Positions 45,403 to 56,955 of a stretch of 64,000 bases of DNA are shown here, in pieces. The stretch spans positions 2,718,421 through 2,782,420 of the forward strand of contig WAID01000001.1 in the NCBI GenBank assembly GCA_016584495.1, in the 5' to 3' direction. Below the pieces are notes generated by a model, which was not told the DNA's origin, made no database searches, and worked only from the letters and a program-made list of their open reading frames with translations. The position numbers and the translations under genes are program-made. Source of the stretch: Celoporthe dispersa (lineage: Eukaryota; Ascomycota; Sordariomycetes; Diaporthales; Cryphonectriaceae). Every line of letters begins with the position of its first letter. Positions within the stretch are counted from its first letter, which is position 1.

Positions 45403-47209
45403 CTCTGTTGCTTCCGCCCCAATTAGCAGCTGCTTTTCGTCCTTGTGACGAGGAGGCGGCGTCGGCGGGAGCAATTAGGATCAAGAAGAAGTGTCGGGAA
45501 AGGATGGCCAAGTAATAGAAGGTTGAGGTTTCTTGGGGATCTCTTGGACTTATATGCTTTGGAGAATTTGGGTAAATGATCGGTGAGGGAGGAGGGGAGG
45601 GAGGTTGGTATCTGGTCTACTTTCTAGAGACCAAGACGGTCCCGCGGAAAGTTTACTTGGACACCTAGTGGGGTGGTCGCTCTGGAGTCTGGTCTTTCCA
45701 GTGCTCCAAGTGCAGTAGTTCTAGGCTGGAAAGATGATGGGGCCGAATTCAGATGCAGTAAAGAAGAGTCTGAGGCAGATCAAGTGGTAATAGACTTGGA
45801 GTTGTGTAATAGACAGAAGTGAGGAGGGATGAGGGACAGTGACGAGGTCCAGATAGTAACGGGGCTTCTTGAGCATAGTCGCCAGGATAGGTGATGAGTC
45901 AGGAACGCAGGTGGAAACAACGCTCAACGAAATTCAAAACGTACCTTTGCTTTCCCTGAAAGGGTACCGGTCAACTATGGTTGAGAAAGGGAAAGACGGC
46001 TGCGATGGAGACGAGCTGATGGCTGCTCCAGGAGGGGTTGAGAAAAATGACAGGAAGACGGTGAGGTAGGTAGGATGGAAAAGAGAAAGGAAAGGAGAAA
46101 CGGATGGGGCTGATTATAGTTTCTGGAACGCAAGATCGATTTGGGAGAGCGTATGTTGTAGAGACGTTGGTGAAGTTGAGAGATCGGTGCGGTGTTGGTT
46201 GGGTGCGGTGGAAGTCAAGAGAGGTTTTGTACTCGGAGAGGTGGGCCCCAGCAATAGCGATCAAGACAATGCTGGCAGAAAAAGAAACTCCTAATAAATT
46301 CTGGAAAATGGCAATTTGACAAGGTGACATCAGTGTGGTACTGTTTTCCCATACAAGATGGAGGTACTGATGGGAGCAGACACAATGGCTAGAGAGCTTC
46401 TTGGTTTTTTGCTGTTTTTTCTAGCAGTTTCCGGGTGCCCTGATTGGCTAGCCTCATGCAGAAAATACCAGAAAAATCAGTGAAAAGAATGTTCCGGCAG
46501 AATGAGGGCAGGCAGCGACATCAGATGAAGTGCTGCCTTGGAGCCTCCACATTGTGATTTGTTCTCAGTGCTCTTGTGCGAGGACCCTGGGTGGCTTCAA
46601 TTAACATGTACCTGCCTTTACTGCCTCTACTGTCTTGTCTATTGTGATGGAGGAGTAATTATCATGCATGAGATTGTCAAGTATAATATGAATGACTTGC
46701 AAGGCTTGTTGACCTCGTCCTCCTACTTGTCCCAGCACCCTGTATTTGGACTGCTGCTTTTCAGGTGTGCAAGGTGCTACAAAGATCATGTTTCCATCTG
46801 TTTCCACAGGGCTATTGACAGTCAGCCTTGTTCATGTTTCTTGGGTGCGCTTTTTCTCAGGAGGAATTCAGCTGGCAACAGCTATCTAACATCCAAAGGC
46901 ACTTACTTGCTAATAGCTAGTTGTGTACAACTTTGTGTAGATTATCAGGGACTGGTTAATTGTAAAACTTACCAGAATGTTTCTTGAAAGTCAGTATGAA
47001 AAGTACCGGGCGTTTCATTAAAGATTGTCAGATTTCAGGGTGAATCTCAGGGGTGTGAAGTGCCTGGGCAAACGGTGCTTATGGTCTGAATTCTGCCTGC
47101 TTCCCTCAACCAGTGTCCTAAAGGTAGCAATACACCTATTTCTATAGCTATGGTATATCAACTGAAAGGCCAGGCCGAAACCTCTGGACTGGCTTCCCTG
47201 CCTCTGGCC

Positions 47210-47234
47210 TGAAAGGCCTCCTTGAGGCCTTTCA
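47210..47234. repeat. perfect inverted repeat (11-bp arms)
   Basis: TGAAAGGCCTC, a CTT spacer, then GAGGCCTTTCA: perfect 11-bp arms. The surroundings (47165-47240) are full of AGGCC/GGCCT words. Confidence 0.85.
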
Positions 47235-49421
47235 CCCGGTGGAGCCGGATCTCTTCACATTGACTGAGGCCATTCAGGCCCTCCGTGCTCCACTCCTTTC
47301 ACTTCCTTTCTTTCCTTTCCGTGGCCATTCAACTGAGCCATTGAATGCTCCCTTTTCACTGATGCGGGCCCTTCAAGGTGGGCCCTCACGTGTGGCTTTC
47401 CGTGCCGGCCGTGCCGGCTGTGTGTGAACCTTTCCTGGTCTGACAAAGATACACCAACTACTGGGTTTGAGCATGGCTTGCTTCCAATCATCGAGTGTAG
47501 TGTGTGACTTGATGATGCCCGTGGGTGTCACAATGTGAAGAAAAGCCACATAATCACATAGGAATGATCATAACAGGAAGCATAGAGGAATACTGCCAAG
47601 CAGTGTCAAGGACTTGCTTGCCATGGCTCCGTACGATGAGACTTCCAAGCATATCAAGACATTTGGTAGCATAGTAACATGATGCTATAACATGAGGACT
47701 AAACAAGCAAGGCTAATAGAGGCAGGTGACGAAGTCGACTTCCTACGATATGAATAGACTGAGCTTGCTAGACTAGACTGAATTCAACAAAATCTCTCGG
47801 GCAAAGGGGAAGAAGCTTGAGTCTTGCTCTGAACCTGATTATCGGGGGCTGCGTCACTCCCTGTGAATTACGACAATACAACCTGCTTCTTTTCACTTAA
47901 AATTGGACAAAACCCACAGCAGTCTGGTCTGTGATTGAGCAACAAGGCGGAATATCTTCTCTACAGGATCTGGGGAAGTTCGAGAGAAAAGACACCCCAT
48001 GCTAGTCGCTGAGTCACAAGCCATCATGATTCAGCTCTGCCCACACGTCACGGAGGTAAGTAGAGATGTGGAAACCCAAGGCTGACTGGCATACACAAAC
48101 ACGGGTTCTTTGCAAGGCCATTGACTCCCGCTCGGCCCAAAATTTACACAGAGGACATCGTCCTGTCCAACGTGTTTCCGTCGTCCAAGGTTCGCTGGGA
48201 CATGAAACAAAAGAACCGCCCGAGCGTCCTCCCTACAGCGACACTGCCGACACCATCCAGCCTGCCTCCAGCTGCACCAAGATGACGACTCCTTCATGGT
48301 ACGTGCAGAGCGGATTGCGCGAAGCTCTAGAGGACCACAGACGCTGCCACTCGACAGTAGTACGAATAGCTCCAGCTCAGGATGACTAGATGGAAGAGCC
48401 GGTCAAACTCATCTGCACAATGGAGGGCACCACTTGAGCTCTCCAGCAGAACCCTCTGTGGACGAATACCGTAGATAAACGGACATCTAACACCTTGCTA
48501 GGCAAAACCTTCCTCCGCAGACACCCCTTCTCCGGCGACTTCCTGGCGTACCCGGGAGAAACCAGCTCCTGATGCTTGCCGAGATGCTGGCTACGACTCC
48601 CGCAGCATAACCATGCCCTCTCGCGACGACGAACTGCTCTCTCTCGTTCACAAGGTCCACGGTCTGTATGGTCGCAACCTCTATGGTTTGCAGACACTGC
48701 CCGCGCCACCACAGGAACACTGCCTATAGACGAGAAACCTTGAGCCAGAAACAAGAACCAGAATACTCAGCGCCTCTCCACCCCTGCCAAAAATTAAAAA
48801 CACCTCTGACGAAAAGAGAGAACGACAACCGACCTGACCCTTCCATACTCCTGTCCATACCCCGCCGAGACAAGTTTTACATAAAAAAATCATTGGCGAG
48901 ACAAGCGCAGCAAGAGCGAGGGCACAGTGGCGGCAGCCCTGAGATGTGTGTGGTGGACTTTCTTTTCTTGGGGAGGAGGGGGTGTAGATGACGACGATGG
49001 GACAATACCTGGAACTCATGTGAGGGGGAGAAAAGAAAGGCTTGAAAAGAAAGAGGAGGGCGTCCTCGAGGGCTAGGAGAGGGAGGAGCTGAGCTGTTGC
49101 TCGGCCAGAGATGGTAGAAAGAACCTTGAGGGGGAGCATTGACAGGCACACTGTACGTACATGCGCATACATACAGCCCCCTCCTCCTCTCCTCCCCAGA
49201 ACCCACCCGACACCTTAGGTTTCCCGTTTGTGTGGGGAAGAGGTGGTGGAGGAGAGAGCCGGGTGACCTTGATGGGTGGTGTGCGCGATATCTGTTTCTG
49301 ATCGGTACCTACTTCTTCCATCCTGATCTTTTTACCTGTTGTACTATACACGGGCGATCTTGCTAAAGTCTCGAACTCTCTTTTCCCCGCTGCCAAGCCC
49401 CGTCTGTCCCACACGGGCTGT

Positions 49422-49445
49422 AGAGAGAGAGAGAGAGAGAGTGTG

Positions 49446-49477
<32 letters not shown>

Positions 49478-49482
49478 TGTGT
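49422..49482. repeat. compound (GA)n(GT)n(GTGC)n microsatellite
   Basis: A GA run of ten units is followed directly by about ten GT units and then GTGC units. The same GA-to-GT order is seen near 56232 and 63590. Confidence 0.9.
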
Positions 49483-52400
49483 CCAAGGACAATAGACAAA
49501 GAGAGAAGGAACAAAAATAAATAGTTGGAGACGAAAAGAGTTGGCTGCACACCATCTCGGCATGCGGGACGACATCATATCTGTGCTATGACGAGTCAGC
49601 CTGCATATTGCACGCAACGGTGACATTGTGAGGGGTAAAAGCCCTGTCCTCTCCTCTCCCTGGCCTGGTTTGGGTCTCGAGCGTTCAGGTTTGGATTGTT
49701 GGGATTTTTCTTTGGGGGTTGTCCCGGAGGATGGGAAAGAGAAGAAGAAAAAGATGCGGCAAGGCTGACTTGACAAATTTGGGCTGAAAAGGAAATTTAC
49801 TTGTGCTATAAATGGCCATCACTACTTTGGAATCACAACGCCACTTTAGGCCAGAGGACGGATGAGGACGAGGATGAGAGAATCGTCTCGGCTCTGGGCC
49901 CGGGGAACAACCTCGAGGAGGGAGGCTGCATGAACACAAAAGAGGGGTTGTCATGCGCCCTCTCTGTGACCCCCTCATCCTTGTGGTGGTGGTGGATGAT
50001 GATGGTGGTGATAGGCTGGTATCAAAGTCACCCAGACAAAGGAGAAGATGAGCCGTTCGTTATCTCTGTGTTCTGCCAGCTGATCCTGTCCAGGTCATGC
50101 TTACGCCCACATCACCCGCTATCCGAAACCGACAAGGAGAAAAAAAGGAAAAAAGAGTGCCACACTCGGCCCAGCTAGCCAAGTAAGACCAAGGAAGAAA
50201 AAAAAAAAGAAGAAAAAAACACAATATGTTACATGCTACTTGCTCGCATATTCCTGCAGATTAAAAAAAGAGCGGTCAGGCGACAAGAGAGGAGGAAGGC
50301 TGGTCGAGATCGACAACGGGGACCCAGGCCTCTCTCTCTCTCCTCTCTCTCGCCAGGCGACGGTCGACGGGTTTTGTTTCCCGCGGCTAGCACTGGGAAT
50401 TGATTACACGCTGGGCCTGGTCACTTTGTTCTTCTTTTACAGTTACTTCATATGTATGTAACAGTATGTACTATAGTTTGTCGTTCGGCTCACGGCACAC
50501 CGGGGAAAAGGTAGGTAGGCCTCTTTTCTTTTGGTCCTATCTTGCAGGAAGGGGAGATGTCCTGCTCCTCACCATCTGAGCCCCACAGCAACAGCACAGA
50601 GAGACAGCCGCCCGACGAGCAGGAGAGGGTGTGTGGACAGAAAGAGAGGTAGCCCAGCGGCACGAGCTGCGAATGGTGGTTGCTCGAGAGCCTATCCTTC
50701 AAGGTGCTCTCTCTTCTTCTTTTTCTTCTTCTTTTCCTTCTTTCGTCCTTTTCTCACCTTTTTCCCCCTCTGATTTTTCTTTTTTTAGTGGCGGTACACA
50801 CTGGTACTATTTACATCTGTGCGAAAGTAACTACTTGTAGTAGTACGAAGATCTCGTGGTTAAATCGGGGGTAGCGCAGACAAACCTTCCCAAGGGCGCT
50901 TGGTTGGTGGTTGGTTCGTACCGAAGCCCTGCCTTAGCGCAGTCCCCAAGTGTTTCGCCTTTTGGCTCTGTGATCAACCACTGGTCAGGAGGTGCACGTT
51001 CTGCGCTGCGACCCTGCCTGCAGCCTCTCTGACGCCGCCGGGTGCGCAGGATGCAGGAGCCGTCGGCTGGGGTGTTGTTATGTGGCCAGACAGACAGTTG
51101 GCTGCTGGTGGAGGACGCACGCGAGCCTGGATGGGGCCCAGAACCATTTGTTCCCCGCCCCCTGCTCCGTTTATGTATTAATTTTTGGTTTTTCTTCTTT
51201 GCCGCGCGCAGGTGACTCTGGCTGGTTCGATGCGGCTCGGGCGAAGGACAAGCGGCCTCGTCGTCGTCTTCATCGTCGTCTAGGTTAGGTAGCAAAACGG
51301 GGTCCAATCCCCGACCCTCTTTGCCCAGCGGGGCGTTCCGTGGGATTTGGGTCTGGATCAGTTTCTCCCCCTCCCCCGTGTGTCCTGCAGATAAGGACAA
51401 GATGGGATCCCCGCCCAAAATTTCACGAAATCTCCCTGGGTCCCAGGTAGCAAGTCCAATGAGGGCTGCGCATAAGTGTGTGGCGGTGGAGACTCACCCA
51501 AGGTAGCAGTAGTGGTATGAGTCCCTGAATCGTTGTCCGTAGACCGCGAACCCCACCAGCGCAAGCAAGGCCTGAAGAGCAGGCAGGGCCAGAGGCGACA
51601 AGGGCCTGAGGCGGGATGTTTGATTTAGACGAAGGGCTTGGGTCGTGAACGGTGAGAGAAGCGAAACGGTATTTCCATACATAGTAGACAAAGTCGTACG
51701 ACGCTGATGCATCTGCTGATGTGCATGTGTAGCATCCTTGAGGGGTCCTCTTTCGAGGGTGGCAAAAGGGAGGAAGAGGAAAAATAATAAATCATAATAA
51801 TAACAACCAACATGCAGCGTGGTAGGCTGCAGAATGCCGCTGGGACGCAGGCCCGGCAGGGTTGAGAAACAAGCAGCCCGATTTGATCATGCGAGAACTT
51901 GAAACTTTGAGGTGGCGAGGTATACGGGTCTTGTCTTCTCTCGGCGCCTGGATCTGTGGTTGGTATGAAGAAGCTAGAAGAAGCAAGGTTTATTTGCGCG
52001 TGGCGTGCTTGCTGGTTTTAGACTGCAGAAAGAAAGGGAAAAAAGAAAAATTGCTGTAGGGAATTCTCCGACCTCGCAGGAAAATTTACGATGCACCTCG
52101 TCTTGGAACCGAGTGTCTTGTTTTTTGTTTTTTGTTTTCTTTTATTATTAAATTGGGCCTGGGTGCATGGGATCCTCAAGATGTTAGGTCCCGCCTCGAG
52201 GACTTGCATAGTAGAACAGGGTCTGGCAGGTCTGGTAGCGCTAGCATATGACGCAGGCGGTACCTCAACACTTCAGTGCTCGATACCGTACGAGGTTGTA
52301 CTAGTAAGCTTCGTGTACGAAGCCTGACAGGACCGGTCTGGATTTGGCAGGGCAGGATTAGTCGAGGAATCGCTGTCGAGTGGGAAGCCACGGACTTGGG

Positions 52401-54690
52401 TCCTTGTTCGGCCGAAACGCTCGGTTGGTGTTGGGGAAGAATCTGCCAGTAGGCACAGACGTGGTGAAGACCTTGGAACAATGGGCATTGATGTATGGTG
52501 CACAAACAGCACTGTTCCGAGACGGCTGCTTGCCTGTGTGCAACAATTCGACGACGCAACGCGAGGACCTCGTGCCAGGACGAGTTGCAGCTGCGTGTTA
52601 TCGTGCAGAGACCACGCATCTGCCAAATTCGGTTTTTTCTCTTTCTCTCTCTCTCTTCTTCTTCTTCGGCGGGGGCTTCAAAGCATCAGGTCTTGCTCGG
52701 CAGCATGTCGTGGTAGGATCTGAGCCGAGCTGGGTGCACACTGTAGGACGCCCGAGAAAGATCTATTGGTGGCCGAAGTTGACAGCTCCGGTCAGGGCGT
52801 CACCGTGTGAGTGTATCGGTCCTGCTGTGAGCAGCCAGACAGACGAATTGTTCTCATGCTGTTGTTGCGCGACAGCAGGCGTGTGCTACGGTCCTCGGGG
52901 AGCCGAGCCAGAAAGCACAGCTTGTGTAGCGCGGCGTCGAAACGGTGTCTGCTGTCTGCAGCCGCGGCCGTCCAGATGCGGCCAGTGGGGCCTGTCTCGG
53001 GTATAATGCCTGGTAGAGGTCGATATCAATCAAGAGTCCGATGGCTGGAGTCAGCCACCTCTTTTTTCTTTCTTTTTTTCTTCTTTTACTTGAGACGCTA
53101 GAACATCGGCATGATTTGCTTTGTGCAGTGAGATTTTCTCGACTCGGTCGTGAGAAGACAAAAAGTCGTCATCTCGTATGCGTAGAGAGACTGGCCGTCC
53201 CGCCTGATGGCCTGGTGTAAGCCGCGAACCCGGAGTAGGTAGGATCTTGGGGCTTATTTTCCAATTGACTCAACCACTGATGTGGACACGAGAGCTCCGA
53301 GAGGAGGTCGAAGAAGAAGAAGCAATGAGCAGTGCACATGGCGTCGGCCCTGTGGCGTACTCAATGCATCAGCGCCAGAAGCCGGGGCCTCTCCGAAGAC
53401 CCAATGCCCTTGCCTGGTCTGTGCTTGGAGCAATCTCGGAGGACGACGTGGGGCCCAAGGACGGACGACGAGACCGGAGTCGTCGACGATAGAAGGGAGA
53501 GAGACGAGAAGGGGAAAGGGAGTCCGGGAGCTGGATACCCGGCCGTGAGAGCGGATTGCTGGGCAGTTTCTTGCTTTTCTTCTCGAGTCTCGAGCCCCGA
53601 TCTGGGTTGGATATGATGGTGTGGGAGGAGTGAGCTGCCGACCTGCCACGCCCCCGACGGCTATCGCGAGCAGCAAGGTGTCTTTGCCCTCGTCGGGACA
53701 AGACAGACCCGTATCACCGCTTGTTCGACTGCCAGAATTCTGACGAGGGCATTGCGGACAGGCACCTCTCCCGTGCGAGGCACCTTCCAAAGGCAGCGGC
53801 AAGCAGGTAGTAGTAATAATGTATCGAGGTTTCATCGCGACGAGAGGCTATCAGGGGCGTGGCCTGAGGACGAGGAGGGCGGCAGGGGTCGGGCATTACA
53901 GCCGGGAGAGACATGCAAGCCAGCACATGCCATGACATGGCACCTGCAGTCTGCAGTGGAGCGCTAGCGTCCGTAATGCGCCGCTGCAATTAAAAGTCTC
54001 CGTTTTGAGACCATGGGTTTTGATCAACCCTCGTATGTGTTGGCCGACTGGTCTCAGTCCCTCCCTCCCCCTTCTTCTCCCCCGTCGCGTGATCATCTCG
54101 TAGTAGTACGGAGGTCGACCGTCAGGGACTCAGTAAGGCTGTGGGTCTCCAGTTGATTGCACGCTGAGATGAGGCGCTCGGGTACAAATTTCCTCCCAGG
54201 GAGGGAGGGTCCTGACGCTGCTGCGAGATCGAACAGATCTTGAGGCCTGCTGCCGTAGTAGCATGTATGATCTGATGAACGACTTGTCAGTAGTGGGTGG
54301 TTTGGATGCAGGAGCCTTCATGCGTCCTGATACGTCGACACCTCCGGCGCCACGGCACACACAACTTGATGTACACACGCGTGTGCGCACACACGCTGAC
54401 ACAAAGAAGGCATAGGCTGGATGTTATCTATGTCAGGACGGATCGCGTGGTCGTGTTAGTGAGGTTCCATTGAGGATCGTCCTATGATGAGCAGTCATTA
54501 CCCCGATCATCCCGATGATTAGACGTCGTTTCGTGACGAGATTGGACCGTCAGAAGCGATCGACAAGAAGGGAGAGGGGAGGGGAGGGGGCGGACAGCGC
54601 ATCTGGCTTGGCCAAGCAGCACGCGTACACGCCGAGGTAGCTCGCTATGCAGGTGGCGGCGTCTCGAGAATACCCTGCAGCCAGTCGCAT

Positions 54691-54721
54691 GTGTGGTTGT
54701 GGTTGTGGTTGTGGTTGTGGT
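54691..54721. repeat. (GTGGTT)n short tandem repeat
   Basis: About five GTGGTT units, hexanucleotide; telomere-like only in being GT-rich. Located in the gene-free region. Confidence 0.85.
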
Positions 54722-55352
54722 GCATGTTGCATATGTGTGGGTTGCTGTGGTGGCCCTGGAGGTAAAGGGCTGCCGCCGCGAGAAGTTGCCTCGTTCAGAT
54801 GGCTGGTTGATTGGTGGTGGTGGTAGCAGTGGCAGTGGCGACTATGGGTCACTTGAGGCACAGGCACAGAAGGCGAGACCAAGACAATATGCATAGTACA
54901 GCTGCAGCAGCAGTAGGGGTGGCGGGTGGGACCCTGGCCTGATGGCCCGGGGACAACAATAACAATAACAATAAAACAAAAACCAAAATAAAAACAAACA
55001 ATCTGATACAAAGTGTTTGTGTAAGAGAAGCGAGGTGTCCGTTCTGATGACCGTCTCGAGTATATTGGGCTGGTCTCTTGGGGTGCCCTCTGGAAATTTG
55101 GATGATCCTGCATTGGCCTGAGGGCCAATGCAGTGACAGGAGGGAAGGTTCATGACTGAGGGTGGTGTGGTGGGGCCCTTGCTGGTGGGGCCGGTGGGTC
55201 AGAATACCACCACTATGATTTTATGGTAGGCACTTGCCGAAGTCTCTGCTTGGTCCGTTCTTGCATCCCCTCCCCGCCAGTCTTTTTTTTTCTTCCTCTT
55301 CTTGTGCTAATCTCTCCTTGCAAGCACCACGCGGGTCCTGATATCGCGATCG

Positions 55353-55391
55353 TCCACACACACACACTCACACACACACACACACACACAC
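55353..55391. repeat. (CA)n microsatellite
   Basis: About 19 CA units with one CT interruption. Confidence 0.9.
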
Positions 55392-56219
55392 CCCACCACC
55401 AAAATGCTGATGCAGTTCTGTTCTATGTATGGTATGGTAGGGTTCCATTGTATGCATGCACGTATGTACTGTGTGTGTGGTCGGACCCATCTGGACAGGT
55501 CATATAGGACGACACGACATCGGTCATATGAGGTGACTGAGCCCTTCCAGCCCGAGCCTCTCGCTGTAATCTTGCTAATCTCTTGCTAGAGCCTTCTTCT
55601 CGTCGGGCCTGAATCACCCATCTTTCCAGCAGCACAGATCGCGGAACGTTGAAATTAAGTATGGGACGGCGACATGAGCCCTACTTAACGCCCTCCCTTC
55701 ATCCCTGCCCAGCCTAGGGATGCCGGTACTGGGTACCTACATACAGAAACGCCCTTGTGATACAGTACATAGACAGACTACCACAGTCTGCGTGGGCACG
55801 AGCCACCGGGAGGAACACACCCCAAGCTCTGTTGTCTTCCCTCCCCTTCCAGAGGGAGGGCCCAGTCCTGTCGCAGTAATCAGGCGCTGCACATCCTATT
55901 AGGGATAATAACAATTAACCCAGTTGATCTCAACTTGCTGTGAGATTATCCGATCCAGAGGCCCTCAGAAGAGGTCCCTCTCATGCGGCGGGTAAGGGGC
56001 AGGTTGCAGTCGAGGGGCCCTACTGCTGTGTACGGTAATGGCCAGGTAAGGGACCGTACGCAGTAGCATGTACCGTACTATGTACCCTGTACCCAGGATG
56101 GACGGTGGGTGGAGACGAATTTCACCGTTTTGCTGCAGGACAGACCCCTGCACATTGCTACAGGGGTTGACATTTCAGGGAAAGGGGAGCTTGGCCACTG
56201 CGCTGGGCACCTGCACACA

Positions 56220-56285
56220 CCAGAGAAGGAGGGAGAGGGAGAGGGAGAGAGTGGGAGGGTGAGAGAGAGAGAGTGTGTGTGTGTG
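56220..56285. repeat. (GGGAGA)n-(GA)n-(GT)n compound repeat
   Basis: GAGGGAGAGGGAGAG units lead into a GA run and then a GT run, about 670 bp before the start codon of the PH-domain gene. Confidence 0.85.
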
Positions 56286-56955
56286 GCTGCACGAGAGGAA
56301 ATGAAGCATCATACAGACAAGCAAATTTTTTTCTTCTTCTCTTTTCCCCCTTCCTTGTTGACTGAACGTGACTCCGAGACCAGCCCAGACCCAATCCAGG
56401 TGCACCCCTTCCCACCCGCTAGAACCCCCTTCAAGGGGCCTCCACTCTCTCACTACCTCAGCCCAAGTCGAACTTGGCCCTTCGTAACTTGAGGCGCCTC
56501 GACTGCCAACCAGATCAACAGGGTACATTCAGTACACAGTACCAGTAAGTACCAGAGTACCACCTCCCACCACCCATCTCCCACTACCCACCCACCGTAA
56601 CCGCAACCCTCCCTGGGAGAAAGGGGGCTTAAAAACAAATAAAGTACGACCCAACCCAAAACTCTCGTCCCTTCCTTCTTAATCTCCTGACCTTCCTCTC
56701 TCCTTTCTCTCCAGCAGACCATTCCTACTGTTGTCACCATCTGGATCTCAGCTATCCATCTATTCTCATCGAGGGCAGAGAAACATCCCCGATTCTTCTT
56801 CATCACTACTGCTATCAAGGGACTTCTCTACTAGTCAGAGAACCTTTTAGTCTAATCTTTTCTCAGTTGTCTTGCTGTTTTTGGTTTTTTTCTTTTCCCT
56901 TTTAGAGATACCCATTTTTCCCCCTCTACATCACCCAACCTTGAAATCATCCAAC

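Larger units (their letters stand above)
45403..56955. other. 11.5-kb region without a recognisable protein gene
   Basis: By far the largest gap in the window, where genes elsewhere lie 0.1-2.5 kb apart. Many open frames of 60-200 codons occur on both strands, but none has a domain, a believable start or splice sites in series. It is rich in purine/pyrimidine tracts and microsatellites (listed separately). It may hold non-coding RNAs, very long leaders or old repeats. I see no transposase or reverse-transcriptase fragment. Confidence 0.5.

Noticed and set aside
46350..48700. Possible transposon remnant in the gene-free region
   Set aside because: No terminal repeats, target duplications or transposase-like reading frames could be found by eye.
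50831..51418. 195-codon minus-strand frame with an acidic DDDEDDDE run
   Set aside because: The acidic run comes from a GTC/ATC trinucleotide tract; the rest is not protein-like and there are no splice signals.
54691..54721. Interstitial telomere repeat
   Set aside because: The GTGGTT unit is not the TTAGGG repeat of filamentous fungi; it is an ordinary microsatellite.
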